Source of the DNA: Leptospira sp. WS58.C1
GTDB lineage: Bacteria > Spirochaetota > Leptospiria > Leptospirales > Leptospiraceae
NCBI RefSeq assembly: GCF_040833995.1
Contig: NZ_CP162137.1
Coordinates: forward strand, 2,342,501-2,406,500
DNA length: 64,000 nt
Reading direction: 5' to 3'
The notes beneath the pieces are model-generated. The model was given only the letters and a program-made list of their open reading frames with translations, had not been told where the DNA came from and searched no databases. Below, piece by piece: positions 25,504 to 33,697 of the stretch. The translations under genes and the position numbers were made by a program. The first letter of the stretch is position 1; each line of letters opens with the position of its first letter.

Positions 25504-26092
25504 GGAAATCCTTTAGCTCTTCCGGTCTTTTAGGATTGAACTTAAACGCATTCCAGTTCATATAACCTGCAACTTCCACATTTGTGGGGTTATCATCTAC
25601 GAACACATAATCTTTTCCCGGGAAATCGGTCTCTATCCATTGGTAATATTCTTGGGCAGGTTTTCTCACACCCATCTCGCAGGAAAAATACATCGCATCC
25701 AGAGAATGAAGAATTTCCCCGATCTCCGGAAATTTCAGGATTTCTTTGTACCAAATTGAATAATTACTCGCAAGAACCACGGAAAAACCTTTGCCCTTGA
25801 GGCTTTTTACGATCCCCAAAGTTTCAGAAATAGGATTGATCTTAGAAAACATCTTCTCCTTCAAATCCTTGGGATGAGGAAGTCCCTTGTCCTTATGAGA
25901 ATCCAAATAGAATCTACGGAAAAAATCCTCTTCTTCGATTCTTCCCATTTCAAAATCCAAGAAGGCTTGCTTTTCCCGACCGTTCTTAAAATCTTCCCAA
26001 TGTTCTCTGGCTAAAAGTTCTTTTAATGCCAGATGAAATGGGTCCTGGATCAAGGTATCCATTAGGTCGAATACAAAAAGGGGAGATCTCAT
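25475..26092 (-). CDS. HAD-superfamily hydrolase
   Basis: A 205-residue HAD protein with motif I FDLMDTL (residues 9-15), motif II VVLASNYS (about 118), Lys in GVRKPAQEY and motif IV VFVDDNPTNVEVA. In motif I the nucleophile Asp is kept, but the usual acid/base Asp two positions on is Met, followed by Asp. This variant (D-x-M-D-T) is known in a HAD subgroup. Substrate is unpredictable. It is divergent from waaA, with 6 bases between start codons. Confidence 0.85.
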   Translation of the reverse strand: MRSPLFVFDLMDTLIQDPFHLALKELLAREHWEDFKNGREKQAFLDFEMGRIEEEDFFRRFYLDSHKDKGLPHPKDLKEKMFSKINPISETLGIVKSLKGKGFSVVLASNYSIWYKEILKFPEIGEILHSLDAMYFSCEMGVRKPAQEYYQWIETDFPGKDYVFVDDNPTNVEVAGYMNWNAFKFNPKRPEELKDFLTEQYPNCL

Positions 26093-26098
26093 ACCACT

Positions 26099-27346
26099 AT
26101 GCTAATAACGTATCGGATTTTGACGATCCTTCTTTGGCCCTGGATTTTCGTTTTCTCACTCTTCCTCCCGAGCGCAAAAAATTTTCTCAAAATCAGAAAA
26201 GAAGATAAGAGAAGGATACTTTCCTACCCTTTCGCACCTAAAGCACAAAAAGTGGTCTGGCTACACGCGGCTTCGGTTGGAGAACTGGACCAATGTAAGG
26301 CGCTTGCTTTAGTATATAAGAAGAAGGAACCGGAAACTTTTCTTCTCCAAAGTGTATTCTCCGATTCCGTAAGAGATTCCAGTTTAGAGGCGTTTCCGGC
26401 GGATCTGAAATTTCGTCTGCCTTTGGATTTTCCTTGGAGTTATAATTTTATCTTTAATAAATTTTCTCCCAATGTTTTAGTATGTATGGCTTGGGATCGT
26501 TGGCCTAATTTACTTTTAGCCGCTAAAAGAAGAAGGATCCAGACCGTCCTTGCTTCAGCCGTGATTACTTCTCCAAAAGGATTTGTCCAAAAAAAATTCT
26601 ATAAAGCGGCCTTTTCCTTATTCGATAAAATTCTCACTTCTCATTCTTCCGGGGAAGAGAAGTTCAAAGAATTACTCGGACCAAAAAAATTCATCAAAAC
26701 ACTTGGAGATTCCAGATTCGATTCTGTAATCCAAAAAATAGAAACAAGCCAAAGAGAATTTAAAAAACCCAAAAATTATCCTTTCTCTCAGGTATTTTTA
26801 CTCGCATCAACATACGAGCCTTGTGAAAAACTACTACTTCCGCTTTTAAAGGAACCTTCTCTCCAAAATACCGCATTCTGGATCTTCCCCCATAAAACGG
26901 ATCCAACAAGGATCACACAGTTGGAATCGGAGATCAAAAGTTTCACTCCGGATTATACTTTGTATTCTCGGAGGGAGTTTGATTCGATTTCTTCCAGAGT
27001 CATCTTATTTGATGTGCTTGGGATCTTGGCGCACGCGTATAGAGCCGCGGACTTTGCCTACGTAGGAGGAGCGATACATAATAGAGTGCATAATGTATTG
27101 GAGCCTGCCTATTTCGGACTTCCACTTTTGAGCGGTCCTAGGATCAACCATGCTCCGGAAGCGATTGAACTCAATCATAGAGGCGGGTTATTTATTATCC
27201 GCACGAAAGAAGAAGTTTTAGAAATACTACAATTAAGCGCCGAAAGAAAAGAAGCCATTCGTTTTTCCAATCGCCAATTTGTGGAAACAGGCAGAGGTGC
27301 AGCGGAAAGGATATATTTGGAGATCGGTTCGCACAGAGAGCACTGA
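26099..27346 (+). CDS. waaA: 3-deoxy-D-manno-octulosonic acid (Kdo) transferase
   Basis: WaaA (KdtA) adds Kdo from CMP-Kdo to lipid A precursor at the inner membrane, linking lipid A to LPS core. The 415-residue protein has an N-terminal membrane anchor (TILLWPWIFVFSLFLP), the acceptor-site block WLHAASVGELDQC with catalytic Glu, VFSDSVRDSS, and a GT-B C-terminal half with YVGGAIHNRVHNVLEPAYFGLPLLSGP. The last few codons (SHREH) fall inside an intergenic repeat that begins at 27327, so the natural C-terminus may have been altered by it. Confidence 0.92.
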   Translation: MLITYRILTILLWPWIFVFSLFLPSAKNFLKIRKEDKRRILSYPFAPKAQKVVWLHAASVGELDQCKALALVYKKKEPETFLLQSVFSDSVRDSSLEAFPADLKFRLPLDFPWSYNFIFNKFSPNVLVCMAWDRWPNLLLAAKRRRIQTVLASAVITSPKGFVQKKFYKAAFSLFDKILTSHSSGEEKFKELLGPKKFIKTLGDSRFDSVIQKIETSQREFKKPKNYPFSQVFLLASTYEPCEKLLLPLLKEPSLQNTAFWIFPHKTDPTRITQLESEIKSFTPDYTLYSRREFDSISSRVILFDVLGILAHAYRAADFAYVGGAIHNRVHNVLEPAYFGLPLLSGPRINHAPEAIELNHRGGLFIIRTKEEVLEILQLSAERKEAIRFSNRQFVETGRGAAERIYLEIGSHREH

Positions 27347-27430
27347 GAACACAGAGGAATTGAGTTTAACGAGCGTTGTTGGAACTCCTACATCCCGCAC
27401 TCCGCGCACTCTGTGAACTCCGTGCGGAAC
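27327..27430. repeat. Dispersed intergenic repeat with inverted arms, copy 1
   Basis: The left arm (GTTCGCACAGAGAGCACTGA, then GAACACAGAG) and right arm (CTCTGTGAACTCCGTGCGGAAC) are imperfect inverted copies. Between them lies TTGTTGGAACTCCTACATCC at 27376-27394. The same arms and core recur at 33204-33305, and in part at 39244-39431 and 56228-56322. The left arm includes the waaA stop codon. Confidence 0.8.
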
Positions 27431-27476
27431 AAAAAATCCTTTTCTCAAGTCCCGATATTAGGATACTAGGAGTGAA

Positions 27477-29366
27477 ATGTCCGTCTACCGTTGCACAGCC
27501 GTAAGTTTAAAAACGACCGCACTGGATTTTAAAGGAAATCGAGAAAAGATCCTGTCTGCGATCCAGGCCAATCAAAATTCTTCTCTCATCCTTTTTCCGG
27601 AACTTTGTATTTCCGGTTACGGTTGTGAGGACACTTTTTATTTTCCTTGGGTTTGGGAACAGTCTTGGAAAAGTCTTTTAGAGATCGCGAAGGCTAGCTC
27701 CGGTAAGACAGTAATTGTCGGGCTTCCGTTTTTCCAAAGTCCTTATCTATTTAATGTGTCGGCGGTATTACAGAACGGGCAAATCCTTGGTCTTGTCCCG
27801 AAACAGAACCTAGCACAAACAGGAGTACATTACGAAAATAGATGGTTCACAAAGGGCGAAGAATCCAGAAATTATGCGATCACTCCGGATGGATCGGAAC
27901 TTCCTTTCGGCTCCATCCTTTTTGAAAGTCCTGATTTTAATTTCGGAATAGAAATCTGTGAGGATTCCTGGGTCCAAACACGACCAGGACAATACCTGGT
28001 AGAAGCAGGAGCGGATCTTATTCTTTCTCCGGGGGCTTCTCACTTTGCTTTGGGAAAACAAGAAATCCGAAAAAAAATGTTCTCCGAGTCTTCCAGAAAT
28101 TCTTCTACGGCGATCCTATATGCGAATTTAGACGGAAACGAGTCAGGCCGTTTGATCTTCGAAGGCGGTTGTATGGGGATCGTAGACGGAAATATAAAAG
28201 AAGAAGGCCCCAAACTTCACTTTACGGATTTTGAAAGTACTCATTTAGATCTCGATTCCACCGAACTTAGATCCAATCGTGCAAGGAATTTTAGATCTTC
28301 CGGCACAAGAGAATTTAGATCCAGAGGAAAAGGTCTGCAAAGAATAGAGATCCAGCCTCTCAGGTCCCAAAAGGACTTTAATAATTCTGTCCAAGTTTCC
28401 AAGTCGGATCTATTTCATGATTTTACCCGAGCCGTTTCTCTTGGTCTATTCGACTATCTGATCAAATCCAAAACAAAAGGATATACATTATCACTTTCCG
28501 GCGGGGCGGATAGCGCTACCTGTGCACTTCTTGTAAAGGCGGCAATCCTATTCTCCGAAAAAGAACTCGGACCCAAATATTTGGAATCCTTAGGATTCGA
28601 TCCTAAAAATCTATTATTCACACTTTTCCAAGGAACGGAAAATAACTCCGAACAAACTAAAAATTCCGCAAAACAACTTTCGGAAGAATTAGGTTTTACT
28701 CATGCAGAGATCACTGTGGATTCGGAAGTAAAATCCATGTTGGAAAAAATTTCCGCCGTCAAAGGTCTTGTTCCGAACTGGAAAGAACATAATCTTGCGC
28801 TACAAAATATCCAAGCCAGAGTCAGGTCTCCTTTAATCTGGTTACTTGCCAATCTGAATGGCCATCTTCTGCTTTCAACGGGAAATAGAAGTGAGGCGAG
28901 CGTAGGATACACTACAATGGATGGGGATTCTTCCGGTTCCGTTGCACCACTCACCGGAGTCAGTAAGGAATTTTTACTTTCTTGGTTAAAGAATGTTTAT
29001 GAAGGAAAAGATATTATTCTTCCTCGAATACAATCGCTGGAAGAAATTCTCAATGCCAAACCTACCGCCGAACTAAAGCCGCTTTCGGAAAAACAAGAAG
29101 ACGAGAAGGACTTAATGCCTTACCCTCTTCTCCAAAAATTAGAAAGGAATTTTGTATTCCTCGGAAAATCTCCGGATCATCTTTTAGGATCCCAAGAATG
29201 GTCCGATCCCAAAGAAGCGGAGGAAGGCAAAAAGAAATTTCTAAAATTATTCTCCGCAAGCCAATGGAAAAGAGAAAGGCTTCCGCCTTCTTTTCATTTG
29301 GACGAATACGGTTTGGATCCTAAATCCAGCTTCCGTTTTCCGATCTTGAGCGAGATCTCTTTTTAA
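27477..29366 (+). CDS. nadE: Glutamine-dependent NAD+ synthetase
   Basis: NadE amidates deamido-NAD to NAD+ with ATP. At 629 residues this is the long, glutamine-hydrolysing type. Residues 1-280 form a nitrilase-like glutaminase with catalytic triad Glu (ILFPELCISGYG), Lys (VPKQNL) and Cys (FGIEICEDSW). Residues 300-629 form the synthetase with the PP-loop LSLSGGADSATCA and STGNRSEASVGYTTMDGDSSG. A repeat element of about 100 bases separates it from waaA, so it probably has its own promoter. Confidence 0.95.
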   Translation: MSVYRCTAVSLKTTALDFKGNREKILSAIQANQNSSLILFPELCISGYGCEDTFYFPWVWEQSWKSLLEIAKASSGKTVIVGLPFFQSPYLFNVSAVLQNGQILGLVPKQNLAQTGVHYENRWFTKGEESRNYAITPDGSELPFGSILFESPDFNFGIEICEDSWVQTRPGQYLVEAGADLILSPGASHFALGKQEIRKKMFSESSRNSSTAILYANLDGNESGRLIFEGGCMGIVDGNIKEEGPKLHFTDFESTHLDLDSTELRSNRARNFRSSGTREFRSRGKGLQRIEIQPLRSQKDFNNSVQVSKSDLFHDFTRAVSLGLFDYLIKSKTKGYTLSLSGGADSATCALLVKAAILFSEKELGPKYLESLGFDPKNLLFTLFQGTENNSEQTKNSAKQLSEELGFTHAEITVDSEVKSMLEKISAVKGLVPNWKEHNLALQNIQARVRSPLIWLLANLNGHLLLSTGNRSEASVGYTTMDGDSSGSVAPLTGVSKEFLLSWLKNVYEGKDIILPRIQSLEEILNAKPTAELKPLSEKQEDEKDLMPYPLLQKLERNFVFLGKSPDHLLGSQEWSDPKEAEEGKKKFLKLFSASQWKRERLPPSFHLDEYGLDPKSSFRFPILSEISF

Positions 29367-30082
29367 AGTCCGGCTTGTTCGTAAGCTCTTTGTTTATCCT
29401 TCTGCACTTGTTCCAATTGTTGGATCATAGTTTGTTGGATGGTCTCTAATTTCTTTTCTTGTTCTGGATCTCCGGAACCTTTCTGCAGATCCACCAAGTA
29501 TTTTACGATCTCCAATCTATCCTTGGATTGTTTTTCCATATAATCGTAATACGTTACCGTTTGCTCCTTGGATGCGGTACGGCTTAAGACTGCTCTAGTA
29601 GCTTCGGACACTCTTTGTTCGAATACTTTTCTCTGTTCTTTTTCCGCTGGGCTCATCCGGCTAGGAAGAAGCGAGTTATTCGGAAACTTCTCCTTTAACT
29701 GAGCAAATCTTTCCATCTCTTCGTTTGTATACGGTTTTCCTGTTTGAGGATTTACAGGGTTATCCGAATCGGCAATAGGCGCTCCCGGTTTATTTTCGGA
29801 AGAAGGCTCCCCCGCTTCCGGTTCCCGATATTCCGCTTTTCCCGCTTTGAAAAAAGCAGAGTCGGAATCGAATAAAGAAGGATCTGCGCCTGTTTTTCCA
29901 TAACCAGAACGCCCGGATGTAGATCCCGATCCTCCGGCAAAAATACTGGCTAATGTTTCCGCTTCGCTTTGTTTATTTTTGGATTCGGATTTGTCGTCGT
30001 CGGTCCAAAATAGGACTACCAATAAGAAAATGAAGAATACTACAAAAACTACGGAAATTAATAATGTTCGAACTCTAGTCAC
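29363..30082 (-). CDS. Hypothetical single-pass membrane protein
   Basis: A 239-residue protein of unrecognised family. One N-terminal membrane helix (LLISVVFVVFFIFLLVVLFW) is followed by a long polar region rich in Gly, Ser, Glu and Pro (about 30-125) and a C-terminal helical region (about 130-239) with many charged residues and Gln (YYDYMEKQSKDRLEIVKYLVDLQKG). It converges on nadE with a 4-base overlap. The build (anchor, flexible tether, helical end) suggests a periplasm- or cytoplasm-spanning scaffold, but there is no direct evidence. Confidence 0.7.
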   Translation of the reverse strand: MTRVRTLLISVVFVVFFIFLLVVLFWTDDDKSESKNKQSEAETLASIFAGGSGSTSGRSGYGKTGADPSLFDSDSAFFKAGKAEYREPEAGEPSSENKPGAPIADSDNPVNPQTGKPYTNEEMERFAQLKEKFPNNSLLPSRMSPAEKEQRKVFEQRVSEATRAVLSRTASKEQTVTYYDYMEKQSKDRLEIVKYLVDLQKGSGDPEQEKKLETIQQTMIQQLEQVQKDKQRAYEQAGL

Positions 30083-30176
30083 GGTGAGGAAGCCTCAGTT
30101 TTTTAGTTGTAAGACCACTCCAAGGTCGAATTCTATCCTTGTGGGTTGTAAATTTAGAATCCAACAGACCCTAAAG

Positions 30177-30866
30177 ATGGGCAACCTAAAAAACCCTGCC
30201 GTTCAGGCGGTTTTATTCTCGTTTTTTATATGTTTCGCCTCTTGCGGAACGAATACCGATGTAACCCAGTCTCCTTATGTGTTCCTTACACCGGTGGGTG
30301 TTCCCCAGATTTTTTCCATAACTGCTAAGTATGATAATCTAGATTCGCATCGGCCTGAATACGATCTGAAATATTATATTACCAACCTGGAACCTCAATT
30401 CGTAGGTTATAATCTTTATATCACTTTTGCGATTCCTTCCGCGGGAGAAACCATCAGTAACGCAAATCTATATCTGGAAAACGGGGTCCAACCTTCTTTT
30501 CCTCAGCTAGCGGTCCAAGCTTCCACATCCAATGTAGTAACTCATACGATCGAAAATTTGCAGCCATTCTCGCCTGTGCAGATGTTCCAAAAATGTGAGG
30601 TTTATACTTTTACATTAAGAGCATTATTGAATACTGGGATCACTTCGAATATGTCCACTCCGGTCACAAGATGTAGCTCCATCTATCCGGATCATTGCGG
30701 GACCAATACCAGTTGTAATCCTACTGCATGTACTGTGGCAAGCTGTTCTGCTTCCACCCAATCTCTTTGTCCTGTCGGAACCGCTTGTAATCCTTGTACT
30801 AAGGGAAATGCAGCTACCGGTTGCGCCTGCCCAGCGGGAGAATCTCCGCCGGGTTGTAATCTATGA
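30177..30866 (+). CDS. Putative lipoprotein with Cys-rich C-terminus
   Basis: A 229-residue exported protein. The signal LFSFFICFASCG ends in a spirochaetal lipobox with the modified Cys near residue 24. The middle (about 40-150) looks like a beta-sandwich, with LDSHRPEYDLKYYI and TLRALLNTGI. The last 55 residues contain about 11 Cys in patterns such as CNPTACTVASCSAS and CACPAGESPPGC, suggesting a disulfide-stabilised tail. I start at the ATG at 30177. It overlaps rsmI by 4 bases. No family is recognised. Confidence 0.75.
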   Translation: MGNLKNPAVQAVLFSFFICFASCGTNTDVTQSPYVFLTPVGVPQIFSITAKYDNLDSHRPEYDLKYYITNLEPQFVGYNLYITFAIPSAGETISNANLYLENGVQPSFPQLAVQASTSNVVTHTIENLQPFSPVQMFQKCEVYTFTLRALLNTGITSNMSTPVTRCSSIYPDHCGTNTSCNPTACTVASCSASTQSLCPVGTACNPCTKGNAATGCACPAGESPPGCNL

Positions 30867-31612
30867 TCGAAGCTCCGACTTCTAAATTTATCGTCCGACC
30901 AGGTACCGCCTATGTTGTCGCCACCCCGATTGGAAATTTAGAAGATATCACATTCAGAGCGGTCCAAGTTCTTAAACAGGTGGATATTATCTATTGCGAA
31001 AATTCTTCACATAGCAGAAGACTTCTCCAAACCTACGAAATTTCCACCCAGACAAGGACCTTATACAAGGACCAAGGAACCGAACCTTATAAAGGTATTA
31101 TAGAAGATCTAAAATCCGGGAAAACTTTGGCCCTGGTCTCGGATGCAGGAACTCCCGGAGTCTCCGATCCCGGTTCCCAACTAGTTCGAATTTTACGAGA
31201 GGAGAATATTCCGATCGTTCCGATCCCGGGAGCAAGCGCTCTCACCTCCATGCTTTCCGTTTCCGGGTGGCAGGTACAACCTTCTCTCTTCTTAGGTTTT
31301 CTATCAGAGAAGAAGGGCAAAAAAAGAAACCAGCTCAAGGAATGGGAAAACTTCGAAGGGGTGCTTACCATCTTCGAATCGGTCCATAGGATCCGAGACA
31401 CCTTGTCTGCTATCCGCGAAATTTTTCCAAATTCTCCGATCCTTTTAGGAAGGGAATTAACCAAAATCCATGAAGAAATCCTGAAAATAGAACCCGTTCA
31501 GACGCTGGAATCCCTGAAATTCCCGGAAAAGGGAGAATTTGTGGTGCTAATCTATACAAATCCTAAAAAAATGCTTAACGGACGTGTCGGAGATGCCGAT
31601 ACTTTGGAGTGA
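30863..31612 (+). CDS. rsmI: 16S rRNA (cytidine1402-2'-O)-methyltransferase
   Basis: RsmI methylates the ribose of C1402 in the 16S decoding centre. The 249-residue protein has the family start YVVATPIGNLEDITFRAVQVL (about residues 16-37), CENSSHSRRLL, LVSDAGTPGVSDPGSQLV (about 95-112) and PIPGASALTSMLSVSG. Length is slightly below the usual 280 because the C-terminal extension is short. It is translationally coupled to the upstream lipoprotein gene and 12 bases before the FlgM-like gene. Confidence 0.94.
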   Translation: MIEAPTSKFIVRPGTAYVVATPIGNLEDITFRAVQVLKQVDIIYCENSSHSRRLLQTYEISTQTRTLYKDQGTEPYKGIIEDLKSGKTLALVSDAGTPGVSDPGSQLVRILREENIPIVPIPGASALTSMLSVSGWQVQPSLFLGFLSEKKGKKRNQLKEWENFEGVLTIFESVHRIRDTLSAIREIFPNSPILLGRELTKIHEEILKIEPVQTLESLKFPEKGEFVVLIYTNPKKMLNGRVGDADTLE

Positions 31613-31624
31613 GAGGGAAAACCC

Positions 31625-31948
31625 ATGACTATCGATAAAATTGGCGGCATTGGTGGAGGATCTTACGAGCCACGTAAGTCGACTCCTGTACGCAAAACCG
31701 AATCTAAGGAATCATTCGACAATATTTCTATTTCCGACACGGCAAAACAAAAGGCTTCGGAAGCTCGTATCCAAGCGGAAGTGCAAACGATCGCACAAAA
31801 GATCGTAGCAAGTCCGGTGGATTCGGAACGTTCTAACAAGCTGAAAGAAGTGAAGGAAAAATTAAAGAACGGAGATTACGATAATCTCAGCCCTGAGATC
31901 TTAAACGCAGTAGCTGATCGTATCGCAGAATCCTTTTTAGGCCGTTAA
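31625..31948 (+). CDS. FlgM-like anti-sigma-28 factor
   Basis: A 107-residue protein with the shape of FlgM, the inhibitor of the flagellar sigma factor FliA. The N-terminus is polar and disordered, with DNISISDTAKQKA matching the FlgM pre-helix region. The C-terminal half reads SPVDSERSNKLKEVKEKLKNGDYDNLSPEILNAVADRIAESF, which fits the core where the proline/arginine block, GDY and the last helix bind the sigma factor. The gene is not in a flagellar operon. A strong terminator follows, so it ends the transcript that begins at the lipoprotein gene. Confidence 0.75.
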   Translation: MTIDKIGGIGGGSYEPRKSTPVRKTESKESFDNISISDTAKQKASEARIQAEVQTIAQKIVASPVDSERSNKLKEVKEKLKNGDYDNLSPEILNAVADRIAESFLGR

Positions 31949-31957
31949 TCCATAATT

Positions 31958-31993
31958 AAATCCGGAATTGTTTCCCTTGGATTCCGGATTTTT
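31958..31993 (+). terminator. Rho-independent terminator after the FlgM-like gene
   Basis: AATCCGGAAT pairs with ATTCCGGATT around a 12-base loop (10 bp) and is followed by TTT. It starts 11 bases after the stop codon. Confidence 0.85.
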
Positions 31994-32030
31994 CATACTT
32001 CCTCTCAATTAAAAGGGAGAACGACACAAA

Positions 32031-33200
32031 ATGCCGATACTCCCTGACTGGATCAATTTTAGTTTTCCCACCAAAATCCATTTTGAAGTCGATTGCGGTT
32101 TTAAAATGGGGAACTTCGTCAAAAATATCGGCAATCGTGCGGTCATTCTTTCCACTCAAAGCGAGTTGGAGAATATGGACGAGTTCTCCATCATCAAAAC
32201 TTCTCTAGAAAAACATATAGACGGTGTCATTCTCTACGACAATATAGAGAAGGAGCCAACATTAAAAGAACTAGATACTGCCGCCTACTTTGCCAGGATC
32301 TCCAACGCAAATTGTATCATAGGTTACGGTTCTTACGAAAGTTTGAATATGGCAAAGTTAGTCGCTCTACTTGCGAATAACGACGCATTCGCTGAAGACG
32401 TTTTTATCCTGAAAAAAAATCTTAGGCTGAAAAAACCGATCCCTCTTATTCTGATCCCTACTCATCCTGTAATGGGATTGGAATGTTCCCCGACCGCCAC
32501 AGTATACATGGATGACGATAGGACTGTTCGTTATTACTCGAATGAATTTCTTTTTCCGGAGATGGTGATCGCCGACGCCAAGATCAGTAGTTTTATGACT
32601 TCTGCCGACGTGGCAAAAGTTGGAGTTGGAATTTTAGCGGCCGCAGTGGATAGTATTCTTTCCAAATATTCCAACGAACTCACAAACTCTTCTTCCCTTC
32701 GTGCGATAGAGATCATTTATAAGAATCTTGTGCCTGCGATCAGGGACCCTAAAAACCTACAGTATAAAAACGCGATCTTCGGTGCGAGCCTTCTTGTGGG
32801 GATGTCCCATTCTTCCAGTTCATTAGGACTTTGTTATGCACTTTCATTGGCTGCTTCTAACCTAACGAACCTGGACGTTTTCCAGGCAATGTCCATTCTT
32901 CTTCCCCACGTGATGGAATACAACCTCACTTCCTCCGCCGGAAAATACGTTATGATCGCAAAGGCCTTGGACGAGGACATCACCAATATTTCTGTAATCG
33001 AGGCGGCCATCAAAGCGGTAGAAGGGATCCGTAAAATTTATATCGAACTTAAGATACCGCAAAGGCTTTCCGAATACGAGGTGCGTAAGATAGATCTGCC
33101 AGGGATCGCAAGTCTTGCTTCTTCTTTTCCTTTCTTGGATTCTCTTCCTAGGGAACTTCCTAAAAACGAGATCGAAACAATTCTAGTCGCAGCGTTCTAG
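32031..33200 (+). CDS. Fe-dependent alcohol dehydrogenase homologue lacking metal ligands
   Basis: A 389-residue protein with the fold pattern of group III (iron-containing) alcohol dehydrogenases: IIGYGSYESLNMAK (about 96-109) replaces the dinucleotide GGGSxxDxAK, IPTHPVMGLECSPTATV (142-158) replaces PTTxGTGSE, and LLPHVMEYN is kept. The four metal ligands of the family (Asp, His in D-x-x-x-H; His in VHAMAH; His in PHG) read as G/A, Y and L/D here. It is therefore probably not a metal-dependent dehydrogenase; it may be a pseudoenzyme or have a new use. The start follows AGGGAG. It is a single gene between two repeats or terminators. Confidence 0.8.
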   Translation: MPILPDWINFSFPTKIHFEVDCGFKMGNFVKNIGNRAVILSTQSELENMDEFSIIKTSLEKHIDGVILYDNIEKEPTLKELDTAAYFARISNANCIIGYGSYESLNMAKLVALLANNDAFAEDVFILKKNLRLKKPIPLILIPTHPVMGLECSPTATVYMDDDRTVRYYSNEFLFPEMVIADAKISSFMTSADVAKVGVGILAAAVDSILSKYSNELTNSSSLRAIEIIYKNLVPAIRDPKNLQYKNAIFGASLLVGMSHSSSSLGLCYALSLAASNLTNLDVFQAMSILLPHVMEYNLTSSAGKYVMIAKALDEDITNISVIEAAIKAVEGIRKIYIELKIPQRLSEYEVRKIDLPGIASLASSFPFLDSLPRELPKNEIETILVAAF

Positions 33201-33203
33201 TTC

Positions 33204-33305
33204 GTTTCGCACGGAGAACACTGAGATCACGGAGAGTTTATTTTGTAGGAACTCCTACATCCGGTAGTCCCTTTTCCCTGTGCCCTCCGTGAGCTCTGTG
33301 CGAAC
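33204..33305. repeat. Dispersed intergenic repeat with inverted arms, copy 2
   Basis: GTTTCGCACGGAGAACACTG, then AGATCACGGAG, pairs imperfectly with CTCCGTGAGCTCTGTGCGAAC. The core TGTAGGAACTCCTACATCC at 33244-33262 is itself nearly palindromic. It lies directly between the Fe-ADH-like gene and the bactofilin gene. Confidence 0.82.
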
Positions 33306-33374
33306 CCAAAAAAACAGATTTATGTCTTCGAAAAACATTTGAAAGGTCCGATCGGGGTCCGAGAATGGAGACTC

Positions 33375-33695
33375 ATGAGTGAAGAATCTATAGACACGAT
33401 TATCGGGGAAGACATCCAATTCCGAGGCAAACTACGTTTCAATAACGCGCTAAAGATCAAGGGCCAATTCAAAGGCACCATTGAGACCACGGGTTCGTTG
33501 ATCGTGGGAGAGACCGGAAGAGTCGAGGCAGATATCGAGACCGGGACCTTGGAAATAGAGGGAGACCTAAAAGGAAATATCAGTGCTGCCTCCAAAGTTT
33601 CCGTCCGCAAGACCGGAAAATTAGTCGGTGATGTTCGCACCCCGGATCTGGAAATCGAATCAGGGGCAAAATTCAGCGGAAATTGTATCATGTAA
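33375..33695 (+). CDS. Bactofilin (polymer-forming cytoskeletal protein)
   Basis: Bactofilins assemble into filaments that position cell-wall enzymes and other machines. The 106-residue protein is a short right-handed beta-helix: FRGKLRFNNALKIKGQFKGTIETTGSLIVGETGRVEADIETGTLEIEGDLKGNI and on to VRKTGKLVGDVRTPDLEIESGAKFSGNCIM, with repeating G-x-[VI] steps. I start at the ATG at 33375 behind GGAG; the frame is open from 33339. It is 2 bases upstream of recJ, and an M23 peptidase lies 3.5 kb away. Confidence 0.92.
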   Translation: MSEESIDTIIGEDIQFRGKLRFNNALKIKGQFKGTIETTGSLIVGETGRVEADIETGTLEIEGDLKGNISAASKVSVRKTGKLVGDVRTPDLEIESGAKFSGNCIM

Positions 33696-33697
33696 TT

